DNA from: Oopsacas minuta
Lineage: Eukaryota; Porifera; Hexactinellida; Lyssacinosida; Leucopsacidae
DNA length: 64,000 nucleotides
NCBI GenBank assembly: GCA_024704765.1
Contig: JAKMXF010000321.1
Location: 496,001 to 560,000, forward strand
Direction: 5' to 3'
Both the position numbers and the translations under genes were made by a program. Below are positions 1 to 13,884 of this stretch, piece after piece; the stretch's first letter is position 1; every line of letters starts with the position of its first letter. The notes beneath the pieces were generated by a model that was not told the DNA's origin, did no database searches, and saw nothing but the letters and a program-made list of their open reading frames with translations.

Positions 1-1863
1 GATCGTTTGAGATCTCATGATCAAATAAAACACGTTAAAGTAATAGAAGATGCTTATGTTCCTGTTATAAAGATGGTATTCTCTGGTATTGAGATGGATC
101 TTACTTATGCACGTCTTGCTCTGAAGGCTATTCCTAATACATTAGATTTACAAGTAAGTATATTTATTCTTGAATTTGTTGAATACAGTTAACTCTCGTT
201 GTTATATCAAACACGGATATATCGAAGTCTAAAATTGTACAAAGTAACATACATTAAACTCCCGCAATCTCGTTATATCGAAGTTCAATTCAGACTTCAA
301 TATAAGTGTGTATTTCAATATAACGGGATTTACTGTCTTTTATTAACATTTCTTTATAGCACTTATTACATTATATAATCATAATCTTCAATCTATTAGG
401 ATACAGAACTTCTCCGTAACCTAGACCCCAGATGTATCCGGTCCCTAAACGGCTGTAGAGTGACGGACGCTATTCTCACACTAGTACCTGACGTTAATCA
501 TAAAGAGGCTTTTAAATGCGCACTCAGGATGATAAAATTATGGGCGAAAAACCGTGGAATATACAGTAACGCTATGGGATATCTAGGTGGCGTTTCATGG
601 GCTATCCTAGTCGCTAGAACATGTCAATTATATCCGAACGCTTCAGCTTCTACAATCGTACACAAATTCTTCCGAGTATTCACACAGTGGAAATGGCCAC
701 AACCCATAATGTTAAGAGGTTTTGAAGAGAACGTTTTAAACATGCAGGTCTGGGATGCTCGTCTCAATGAACAAGATGCAATGCATAAAATGCCTATTAT
801 AACGCCAGCATATCCTGAACAGAACACTACATTCAATGTACGAAAATCCACATTATCAGTTATGCAAGAGGAATTCGACCGAGCTTCAAAGATATGCATG
901 TTAATAAGCTTGAACAGAACAAATTGGGAAGTTCTGTTCGAACCAGTTAACTTTTTCAGTAAATACAAACATTATATAATTGTTCAGCTAGAAACAGACA
1001 CTGAACAAGATCATTTGGAATGGCAAGGCCTATTAGAATCAATGATCCGATTTCTAATTGAAAACTTAGAAACTATTCGTAAATACATTGATGTTGCATG
1101 TGTATACCCGTCCCCTATACGTCAAGATCCTCTCCCAAGCACAGGTCCTGATGCCGTTAAACCCGTCTTTAAGTCCTCCTACTTTGTTGGTCTACAATTC
1201 TTAGTCGCTGGTATCGATCTCCATTTAGCAGAGCCTTTAAAACAATTCACAGACCGTGTGTATGAGAAAGCTCGTAAGAACAAATTCTCTCCGACTGGAA
1301 AAATAGCACTTGTCTATTATAAGCGTTCTAACCTGAAGGAACAATTCCCTAATATCGATATTAAACGTAAGGATACGTTTTCACGCCTCATGAAGCAGTA
1401 TAGTAATTTATTCACTACCCTAAACCCTAGGAAATCTCCCTCTCCCCCTCGTAACTCCCTTGCCGTCTCTTCAAATCCCGGTAGTCCCCGCGTCCATCAT
1501 GAATCACCTCAAGGAACAACAGGTGCCATGACAATGTCTCCCAAGCCAAACGGAGCACCGTCCTCTCCTCAAGACGTCTCAATGCGAAACGCGAGTCAGG
1601 CATCAGAGAGTAATTCTCAAATGGATACGAATGGTGACGTGACTAAACGCGAAACTAAACGCAAACATGAACTCTTACCCTCTTCCCAACCAAAAAGAGT
1701 ACGTTCTCAATCGCCACCCCTTCAAGAGCATATCTTGACTCCAGAGCTAGCCACACCCTACGAACTAGAGAGATTTATTCCCCCATTCCCCCTGGGCAAA
1801 GACACCCGTAAAGACATAGAAATTAAACTAATTTCAAAAGCTACAACTACCACGACATCATGA
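1..1863 (+). CDS. PAPOLA: Poly(A) polymerase, 3' part (partial)
   Basis: Nuclear poly(A) polymerase that adds poly(A) tails to cleaved pre-mRNA. Only the 3' part is in the window. Exons are 1-153 and 400-1863 (stop TGA); the junction is phase 0 and restores the conserved helix around DTELLRNLDPRCIRSLNGCR. The first exon holds GIEMDLTYARLAL, whose Asp matches the third catalytic aspartate of the family. The second exon carries the central domain (IKLWAKNRGIYSN, GYLGGVSWAILVARTCQLYPN) and the RNA-binding domain (MPIITPAYPEQNTTFNV). The last ~120 residues are Ser/Pro-rich with a basic stretch near KRKHELLPSSQPKRVR that looks like a nuclear localisation signal, as in vertebrate PAPOLA/PAPOLG. It cannot be assigned to alpha or gamma from this piece. 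Intron 154-399 contains a pogo-like MITE. Confidence 0.95.
186..335. repeat. pogo/Tigger-like MITE, degraded copy
   Basis: Inverted ends CAGTTAACTCTCG ... CGGGATTTACTG with the family's internal words (ATATCGAAGTC, AAATTGTACAA). It lies inside the poly(A) polymerase intron and is flanked by TA on the left. It is the most degraded of the longer copies. Confidence 0.6.
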
Positions 1864-3894
1864 GAGCTTTCATCACTCGTGCCTAGTGCGAGAGAAGAAA
1901 TGAGTAAATTATTTTGTTTTCTTTAATCAACTAACACACTCAACCTCATTTATCAATTAATTCACTCTTTATAATCAATGCTTTGTTACTATTAAGTGAG
2001 AGAACTTCTATCAATTTATTTGTACACTCCTTCATACTAGTGAATGTCAGTGGATATTAGCCTAGACATAATTAATTAATTATTTTCCTATTTAGGTTCC
2101 TGGGTAATAATTATAGATTTGTATTTGAGTATTTTCGCTGCAATTTTATAGAGGCTAGACTAGGGCTAGTTGCATGACCGTGTCGGACACCTTTCTATGT
2201 CACGTGGTAACTTGAAATTCAATACTCATTCTAATTCCCCGCTTCCCACTGGGGTCCATTGACCCCTTGGTGGTGCACAGGCGAAGGTAGGTGTCCACAG
2301 GTTCTCAAAATTCAGATTGCAGTCTATGTGAGGGGTCTATAAAATGTGTTAAAAATGTTGGGAACAGCTTTCTTAATTATTCCATAATTTGTGATTGCAC
2401 GCAGTAGAAGCATAAATACTATTTTGCTAAGTTTACATGTAATACCAATATTTGCAAATTCATTTGTAGTAATCAAGTCGCATCCGATTATCCCTTGTAA
2501 TGAACTCTAATTTGCATATTTCTGTGGAAAATCCTTTCCATTATATTGTTGTTTACGCGTAAAAGTATTCAGTTTTGTAATACCTGCGATATCTGATATG
2601 ATAAATATATCTGAGTATGTTATAACTGAAATCAATTTACACTCACTTCACAGACATAGAACGAATTCTGGCGCGTATTGTGGTATTTGATATATACCAA
2701 TTTATCAGGAATATATTTACGGATTGGGACATATAAACAGATAATGACTGTAATTATAATTATTAATATATATGTGTTTACTCAGTAGATATTACTGTGG
2801 CAATGAATGTTTATCGTTGCAAGAAATTGGGTACTATCTAATGCATTGGAAGTGTAAGTGTGGATACTGACTTAGAACAATAGATAGGTGTATATTGAAA
2901 TCGTTTTCTTTTATTTTTGCAACAGGTAAATAATTTCCAAAAATTCAAAAATTTGACATTTCAAATTGAAACTTTTAGTAATCTCTTCCCCTCCGTGTTA
3001 TTAGGAAATTGCCCAATCATTTTATGCTAATCCATAAAAATACAAGATTCATTGCAGTTTCAATTCTGAGAATTCTTTCCTCCTCTCTACCCGAAAAAAG
3101 ATAAATTGTCCATTTACAATTTATAAAATTGGGTTATCAGAACTTCATAATTTTCTAAAACTGGCCATTAGGGTAATTCTTATTTTTGAGATATCAATTC
3201 TTTAACCTGATGATCTTGTATCGATATATTTGGTGTAGACATGTCCTGATCCCTTAAGATTTGTATAACTAATTATTGAATTTAACAGTTTACGTCAAAC
3301 GAAACTATTTCCATTTATTTGAATACTTTTGTCTATTTGTGCATCGTGTAGATTGTAGAAAAGCTTAGTGCTTTAGTGCCCGAATTTCATAAAATTTATT
3401 AGAATTATTCTATTATTTGCTTTATGTCGTTACGTGTATGTAATTATCCACCAATAGTTTCTACATCAAATTGTGTCACATTGATTACTGTAATGTTATG
3501 CAAGAGAATTCCATTTGACGTAGCCTTATGACGCATTATAGATTACCACCAGATATCTAATTTACTCGTTTATAATTTCATAAAGTTTTGGGTTAAAAAC
3601 TTACAAATCATTAATCATATGACGCTACAATGGAGTACAAAGTCTACACTTAGGACCTAAAATAGGTTGTAAATAAACAAATATAGATTGAGTAGAACTT
3701 GGTTAGTATGTACTCGCCTTTGACGTATAGTATTGTACCTTTCGCCAAAACGGTTTAGCAATTCTTATGCTAATTGTATTGGAAGAATATTCGGCTATGA
3801 CGTACTTCGGTTAGTATGTACTAATTTTCGTTTCCCGTGGTGTCAAGCTATTAACTTTATTTCCTGTATAATTGTCAATGAATTCTCATTAGCA
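1864..3894. other. Intergenic region, no gene seen
   Basis: AT-rich 2-kb stretch between the poly(A) polymerase stop and the BRX1 start. I see no open frame with protein-like content on either strand. The words GGTTAGTATGTACT occur twice about 110 bp apart (near 3700 and 3809), a short direct duplication just upstream of BRX1. Confidence 0.6.
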
Positions 3895-4806
3895 ATGCAT
3901 GGAAAGCGTAAAAACAAAAATAAACCCAGTAGAGAACCGAAAAGACCCAAACTAGCTAAAGAAAGGCCTCAACCTAAGCAGGACACTCCTGCCGAGCAGC
4001 TCCCCGCAAAGATAACTAGTGAACAATTAAAGGTTAGGAAAAATTCAATTCTCAAAAGATGGACTAATCGTACACGTACTTTAGTATTCTCATCTCGTAG
4101 TAATACATTCCGTATACGTTATTTAATGAGAGATCTACTGTCTATATTACCTCATGCTAAAACAGAAGTTAAACTAGAGAAGAAAGACAATCTAAGTGTA
4201 ATAAACGAAATATGCGAACTTAGGAATTGCAATAATTGCATTTTCTTCGAAGTACGAAAACACACGGATATGTATGTGTGGTTTTCGCGTGTACCAGCTG
4301 GACCGAGTTTCAAGTTTTTGGTAGAAAACTTACATACGACTGATGAGCTAAAACTGAGCGGAAATTGTCTCAAAAGTTCAAGACATATACTTTGTTTTGA
4401 TGATATTTTTAAACAAACTCCCTATCTTTCACTTATACAAGAGCTTTTTACGCAAACCTTTTCCGTGCCGAATTTCCATCCAAAAAGCAAACCGTTTATC
4501 GATCATGTTTTGAATTTTTCTTTCACGGATAATCGCATTTGGATTCGTAATTATCAAATAATCGATGGAGGCACTTCTCTCCTAGAAATTGGGCCTCGAT
4601 TTGTTCTGAATTTAGTTAGAGCTTTTGAAGGTAGTTTTTCAGGATCTGTTATCTATCATAATCCTGATTACATTTCTCCTAACTTATATCGCAGTAAACT
4701 AAAAGCTAAGAAAGCTATTGAACATCAAATGAGAGTGGAAGGAAATCAGGGAAAGAAGAAGCAAAAAGTAGCTCCAGAAGTTGATGACCCTCTAGACATA
4801 TTTTAG
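3895..4806 (+). CDS. BRIX1: Ribosome biogenesis protein BRX1 (Brix domain)
   Basis: Nucleolar 60S ribosome assembly factor of the Brix family. Single exon, about 303 aa from the ATG at 3895 (MHGKRKNKNKPSREPKRPK). The frame is open upstream to 3733, but the chosen ATG begins the basic tail typical of the family. Brix-domain landmarks are clear: TRTLVFSSRSNTFRIRYLMRDL, LRNCNNCIFFEVRKH, LSGNCLKSSRHILCFDD, PFIDHVLNFSFTDNRIWIRN and LLEIGPRFVLNLVRAFEGSF. The C-terminus is shorter than in human BRIX1 (353 aa): it stops about 40 residues after the domain, with a lysine-rich tail. A short 5' UTR exon upstream cannot be excluded. Identification is secure. Confidence 0.93.
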   Translation: MHGKRKNKNKPSREPKRPKLAKERPQPKQDTPAEQLPAKITSEQLKVRKNSILKRWTNRTRTLVFSSRSNTFRIRYLMRDLLSILPHAKTEVKLEKKDNLSVINEICELRNCNNCIFFEVRKHTDMYVWFSRVPAGPSFKFLVENLHTTDELKLSGNCLKSSRHILCFDDIFKQTPYLSLIQELFTQTFSVPNFHPKSKPFIDHVLNFSFTDNRIWIRNYQIIDGGTSLLEIGPRFVLNLVRAFEGSFSGSVIYHNPDYISPNLYRSKLKAKKAIEHQMRVEGNQGKKKQKVAPEVDDPLDIF

Positions 4807-5459
4807 TCTCCTAATATTTTTGATGATTTGGTAATTGTGTTTAGTTTTTCATTAAAAACATCATTTAATACGCATATTTTAAAAATTATATTTAAAATCC
4901 CCCTGCCCCATACTTACCAACCCTCCCCCATTATCTCGGGAAAATTTTGAAAATCCGAGAATTTTTCTATTTTTACTGTATTTCTCATATATTAAAAAGT
5001 ACAGTGGACATGTCGACTGTACTTTTTAATACCGCGTATTTCTGGATATTTTGGGGTGGAATAAGGGATAACATGAAATCTCAGGAAATTTGTAAAAGCT
5101 GTTGGTAAATACAGTAGTGTTTTGCCAAAAATCGAGAAGGAGGCGCTCCCCATTAAAGTTTTACCTTTTCTCGTGAAAACGGGTCCGAGGAAAGTTGTTG
5201 GGGAGTAAATATGCCTGCTCCACCAGTGATAGTCCGCTGCGCCACAAATCGCCTACTTTTGAGAATCTCTGTGTTATTCCATATAAATGATGATTGATAA
5301 TCACTAGATTTGATTGTATGGATTTAGAATCTCTATTATTTGTCTTGCGCGTGTGATAATACAATATTATATATTTTGTATAGAAAACCTCCTCACGTAA
5401 TATATTATTACTTATAGGCTATATGTGTTAGTATTTAGCTTTATATATAATATCTGTAC
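4807..5459. other. Intergenic region with a 40-bp palindrome
   Basis: No gene seen. Contains the near-perfect palindrome at 4991-5030, listed separately, and otherwise AT-rich sequence leading to the TMEM30 start. Confidence 0.55.
4991..5030. repeat. 40-bp near-perfect palindrome
   Basis: Arms ATTAAAAAGTACAGT and ACTGTACTTTTTAAT are perfect 15-bp complements. The 10-bp centre is itself the palindrome GACATGTC flanked by one G on each side, so only one base pair is mismatched. It could be a tiny foldback element or a cruciform site. Confidence 0.8.
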
Positions 5460-6863
5460 ATGGCTAATGGTGCTGGTGATATAGTAATGGCTGAGATACA
5501 AGTAACAACAGCGGCTGGTGAAGTGGAAAGTCTCAGGATAGATTCAACAGGAGATGATGAACCTACATCTGATGTGAATGATGCTAAGGGAGTAACGGAT
5601 AGTTTGATGCGGTCAAAGAAGGAACGAAGCTGGACACGATTTGGTCTACGAGATCGTGGGAAATCTGCTAAAACATTATCAGCGGAATGGTGGGAGGGGA
5701 AAGAACCGTTTATGATACGTGGTAGATCAGTACCTGTATTCCTAATGAAATGGGTACTCTTCCTGAAATATGAGGAACCTCCTAAACACGTTAGTCTCCT
5801 CCAGCAGTCCGCATGGGCCTGGAGACCCAGACTTAACTTCTGGTGTATTCTACCTATCCTATTCTCATCTTGTTTGTTCTTCATCGTATTTGGCATTCCA
5901 ATGGTGTACTTCTTCGTTACTAGTGTGTTTAGCTACTCTGTAGATTACACATACTGTCTATCCACTAATTCTTCCACCGATTTAAGAACCTCCCTAGAGA
6001 CAATGTTGGCTGAGAGCTCAAGCTCTATTGCCTGTAATTCACCTGTTAACGTGTCAACTGTAAACCTCACAACCTGTGAACAGTACGTATCTGCTATACC
6101 CAGGTGTGTGCTAGCTAGTGTAAGGATTAAATACTCCTGTCAGTGTCGCGTGCAGTTACCAGTAGATAGAGTTCTCCCTCAACCTGTGTTCTTATTCTAT
6201 GAATTGAGTAATTTCTATATAAGTCATAGGAGATTCACTCAATCTTGGTTTGGTTCTCATTTCTTAAGTGAAAGTTTCGATTCAGTAGATAGAGGATGTG
6301 CTTCTTACTCCCGAGATGCTAATAACACCGTATACTTTCCCTGTGGTATGGTACCAAATGCGTTTTTTAACGATACCATTATTCCAGTTGAATTTCCCAT
6401 TATAAAGAAAGATATTACATTCTCACGGTATGTTGGTAATAAGTTTGTACAGCCATCACTGGCTATACAAGATGAGATTATTAATAACACAGCCTCTCCA
6501 GCTGCTTGGGCCTTCCCAGTCTACTCACTCCCTAGTGGGATGGAAAACGATGATTTCATGACTTGGCATTCCACCTCAGCATTTCCGAACTTCAGGAAGC
6601 TATACGGAGTTGTAAATGCTACGATCAACTCACAAACCTATAACTTTATTGTTATATATAATTATCCAGTGACCAGCGTCGGTGCTAGTAAATTCATTTC
6701 CTTCGGTACGACAGCCTGGATGGGAGGACAGCCAAGCGGATTCCTATCCTATTTCTATCTAGTATATGGTATCGTAATAGGTGTATGTACATTGGTGATT
6801 GTAATCATACACTTCCCATTTAAACATTGGAATAAGAAAAGTTATTTGACACAACCGTATTGA
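5460..6863 (+). CDS. TMEM30A: CDC50/TMEM30 flippase subunit
   Basis: Beta subunit of P4-ATPase lipid flippases (LEM3/CDC50 family), needed for flippase exit from the ER and for activity. Intronless, 467 aa. Two membrane segments: about residues 126-155 and 430-453, enclosing a large loop with many N-glycosylation sequons. Family signatures are PVFLFYELSNFYISHRRF, CASYSRDANNTVYFPCG followed by NAFFNDT, and WHSTSAFPNFRKLYG. The cytosolic N-terminus (~125 aa) is clearly longer than in human TMEM30A (roughly 45 aa), with an acidic start and a basic patch. The start at 5460 is the first ATG in the frame. It could equally be called TMEM30B/C; the CDC50 family call is firm. Confidence 0.92.
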   Translation: MANGAGDIVMAEIQVTTAAGEVESLRIDSTGDDEPTSDVNDAKGVTDSLMRSKKERSWTRFGLRDRGKSAKTLSAEWWEGKEPFMIRGRSVPVFLMKWVLFLKYEEPPKHVSLLQQSAWAWRPRLNFWCILPILFSSCLFFIVFGIPMVYFFVTSVFSYSVDYTYCLSTNSSTDLRTSLETMLAESSSSIACNSPVNVSTVNLTTCEQYVSAIPRCVLASVRIKYSCQCRVQLPVDRVLPQPVFLFYELSNFYISHRRFTQSWFGSHFLSESFDSVDRGCASYSRDANNTVYFPCGMVPNAFFNDTIIPVEFPIIKKDITFSRYVGNKFVQPSLAIQDEIINNTASPAAWAFPVYSLPSGMENDDFMTWHSTSAFPNFRKLYGVVNATINSQTYNFIVIYNYPVTSVGASKFISFGTTAWMGGQPSGFLSYFYLVYGIVIGVCTLVIVIIHFPFKHWNKKSYLTQPY

Positions 6864-10989
<4,126 letters not shown>

Positions 10990-11158
10990 CACACATGAGA
11001 GAAAGGTATGTATTTATATATTGTTTCATATACAGGTTTTGCATTTTGTTTTGCTTGCTTGCAATTTAATTGTGCAACTTTCATTTCCAATCCATAATAC
11101 ATTGTAAAGTTCTTAATAATATCAACCTGAATATATTTTAGAATTAATACGGTCTATT

Positions 11159-12070
11159 ATGTCAGTGATTGGTTTATTCCCAGGTCAAGGTGCACAACAT
11201 ATTGGTATGTTACGTCACTCACTCACTCTCCCTTCAGTACAGTCTTTATGTAAACTCGCGTCAGATACATTAGGGTATGATCTAGCGGAAATTTGCAAAT
11301 CAGGACCACATGATAAACTGAATAAGACAGAGTATTGTCAACCTGCTACACTATTAGCCTCCTTATCCTCCCATGAGATATACACACAATCACATAATAC
11401 ATTATCTGCATTAGCTGGATTCAGTGTAGGAGAAATATCAGCCTTAGCCGTTTCCAAATCTATATCATATAGTAACGCGTTCTTGTTCGTTAAGCATAGA
11501 GCTGAAGCAATGCAGGAAGCTTCTGATACAACCTCCAGTGCTATGCTATCTATATCTGGTATTAATGTTACTACAGTACAATCTATCCTGGAGGAATACA
11601 ATAGAGAAAAGCATGTAGATTTATACGCGGTTATTGCTAACTATCTAGCCGAGAATACCTGTGCTATTTCTCTAGCTAAGAGTGACATTAACAAACTCTC
11701 AGATAGATTCACTACTGCAGGAGCACGAGGCATTAAGCTGATACCAGTATCTGGTGGATTTCATAGTCAATTCATGAGCTCAGCTACTGAGAAGATTCTA
11801 GAGATAGTCAGTAAAATAGATGTACAACTTCCTACTACCCCTGTATATTCTAACTTAACAGCTCAGCCTTATTCATCTGTAGAAGAGATTAGTGACTCAC
11901 TTGTTTTACAAATGACTAGACCAGTTCAATGGTATGAGATTATGAAGAGATTGATTGAGAGATATCAAAAAGCAGAATTTGTAGAGTTAGGATTTGGAAA
12001 ACAATTATTATCCCTCTTAGCTAGGATAGATAGAAATGCATACAAATTAGCTACTAATATACCTCCATAA
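11159..12070 (+). CDS. MCAT: Malonyl-CoA:ACP transacylase (mitochondrial type)
   Basis: Loads malonyl groups onto mitochondrial acyl carrier protein for type II fatty-acid (octanoate/lipoate) synthesis. 303 aa in one exon. FabD/MCAT motifs: FPGQGAQ (7-13), nucleophile Ser89 in AGFSVGE, conserved Arg in VKHRAEAMQ, catalytic His202 in SGGFHSQFM, and a C-terminal VELGFGKQL. AGFSVGE rather than bacterial GHSLGE is the animal MCAT form. The protein starts directly at the catalytic core, so a mitochondrial targeting sequence is missing from this exon. An acceptor-like TTTTAG ends at 11141, so an upstream exon may exist. The only nearby candidate (ATG at about 10995 with donor GTATGT) does not keep the frame. 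It lies only 169 bp after AMPK alpha. Confidence 0.9.
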   Translation: MSVIGLFPGQGAQHIGMLRHSLTLPSVQSLCKLASDTLGYDLAEICKSGPHDKLNKTEYCQPATLLASLSSHEIYTQSHNTLSALAGFSVGEISALAVSKSISYSNAFLFVKHRAEAMQEASDTTSSAMLSISGINVTTVQSILEEYNREKHVDLYAVIANYLAENTCAISLAKSDINKLSDRFTTAGARGIKLIPVSGGFHSQFMSSATEKILEIVSKIDVQLPTTPVYSNLTAQPYSSVEEISDSLVLQMTRPVQWYEIMKRLIERYQKAEFVELGFGKQLLSLLARIDRNAYKLATNIPP

Positions 12071-12249
12071 GAGGAAATAGATTGAAATTGCCTGTCTGAG
12101 TCTGCGGCATTTCCCACTTGAGGGAGCTATTAATATTTCGCGATTTATATTTATTGTTTCACTCATTCGAATATGCAATTTCGTAGTCATGTGTCATTGT
12201 GGCTTAAGATTTGATGATTTAGTACCACTAATACTGCGAAACTTTAATC

Positions 12250-12343
12250 CAGCGGTTCTCAACCATTTTCTCTAATGGACCCCCAAGCCCTGTGTCATCC
12301 GTGGACCACCAAGGGCCCATGCACTCAATGTTTGGAACCGCTG
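12250..12343. repeat. hAT-like MITE
   Basis: 94 bp with ends CAGCGGTTCTCAACC and GGAACCGCTG, matching the general hAT terminal form CAGNGGTTCTCAA. Flanking octamers CTTTAATC and TTTTAAGC agree at 6 of 8 positions, as expected for an aged 8-bp target duplication. Confidence 0.6.
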
Positions 12344-13011
12344 TTTTAAGCAGTATTAGTTTTGAAAAGGAGGTACATAGATACCTTATACTTCATTACT
12401 ATGTCATCCAGAGATACTGAATGGTTGATAAGAATGTATGCCATAAAGAGTATCAGTACACACCGTATCGTAATGTAATGTATGTTTATGAGACTTTAAT
12501 TAATAAATCTCCAATATATTAGGTATTGCCTTATCATATTCATATCTCGATTTAACTGCATTCAATGATAATTTTAGATAATACTGATCGCTCAATAATG
12601 TACATATGCTAAAAGGAAATGTACTTTCCAAGAATTACATTTAATACTACAGTTAATTGTTATCATAAGGTGAATACACCAGAAATAATACGCTGGTTGA
12701 CATATCAGTAGAATATCGTTAATACGAATTTCCAGTTAAGGCGAACAATTGTTTACACCCAATCAGGACTCTATAATGGTTATTCAATTGGTATTCTTAC
12801 GGTTAATGCAAACTCAGGAGAAAGCGAATTAATTTGACCGTTCGTTAGTGTTCTTATTAACTAGATTCCACTCTATTTCTGTAATCATGGAGCCCGTCAT
12901 TTCTTGTAGCGTAACATACGAGATATACCAATTGTGTCCTCTAAGCACTTGGGTGTATGGGTTCAAAGTACTCTAAACACAGAATTCGCTGAATAATCTT
13001 TGAGTGTAATA

Positions 13012-13096
13012 CAGTAGAACCTCGTTAATACGTACACCAAGGGACCGTCGAGATTAATACTCCTTATTCGGAGTACGTATTAACGAGGTTTCACTG
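13012..13096. repeat. 85-bp foldback MITE, CAGTAGAACCTCG family
   Basis: Near-perfect inverted repeat: CAGTAGAACCTCGTTAATAC ... GTATTAACGAGGTTTCACTG, with TA at both sides. Confidence 0.8.
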
Positions 13097-13665
13097 TATA
13101 TCATTATAGCATTACTGAATCAATTTATAAATTGATCTATAACAGTGAAGAGCTGCCTCATGACTTATCTCAACTGATATACTAGTGAATACGGTTTTAG
13201 AAAATCCATTTAAGTATATGTGATGGTTTCTCCGTCAATCTTATTTCTTAAAACTCTGAGTTAGGCTAGCATATAACTATCAAGTAAATTCGTTACTACT
13301 TATACGGGTTGTACATCTCATCTTTAAAGAGATAGAGCACTTTATGAGGCCATTTAAGAAATCTTTGCATTTGTTTCTAACTATGTTTGGCCTGAGTATG
13401 CGTCGAAAGCACATTTCAAGTTCACTACTGTTTTGTTTCTAATGATATTCCACGATACACGAATACAATATTGATTCAACTATATATACACCTGTTAATT
13501 GGGCTAATTAAGTAAAACAAAATAATAGAAAATTTTATAGAAATCACAGTTTTTGCTAATGATGGCTAAAATATAGAATCCATAAATGGAGATAATCTAC
13601 TGCGTTAATGACCTTTTCTGCGATTTCTCTTTCTATTTGTTGTTCTAACATGACTGCTACTCCTA

Positions 13666-13793
13666 CAGTCAACTCCCGGTTATATCGAAGCTCAAGGGAC
13701 CGCGATAATTACTTCGATATAACAGAGTTCAAAATAATGTTAATACTTAGACGGTTTGGGACCATATACTTCGATATATCCGGAGTTGACTGT
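13666..13793. repeat. pogo/Tigger-like MITE, internally deleted
   Basis: 128 bp, CAGTCAACTCCCGGTTATATCG ... CCGGAGTTGACTG with TA flanks; shorter than the 170-180 bp copies. Confidence 0.8.
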
Positions 13794-13884
13794 AATTGCA
13801 TATTTGTTATTTACCGTGTTTGTGTGTTTGAATGGATTGTAGACTATCCTATGCTAGAAATTTTACAAGAAGAGATTACTATTC

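Larger units (their letters stand above)
12071..13884. other. Intergenic region with three MITEs
   Basis: No gene seen between MCAT and the WIP homologue. It holds a hAT-like MITE (12250-12343), a CAGTAGAACCTCG foldback element (13012-13096) and a pogo-like copy (13666-13793). The open frame at 13608-13892 is mostly the MITE and is not a gene. Confidence 0.6.

Noticed and set aside
5441-5896. 151-codon frame on the minus strand
   Set aside because: Exact shadow of the well-supported TMEM30 coding sequence; no family features of its own.
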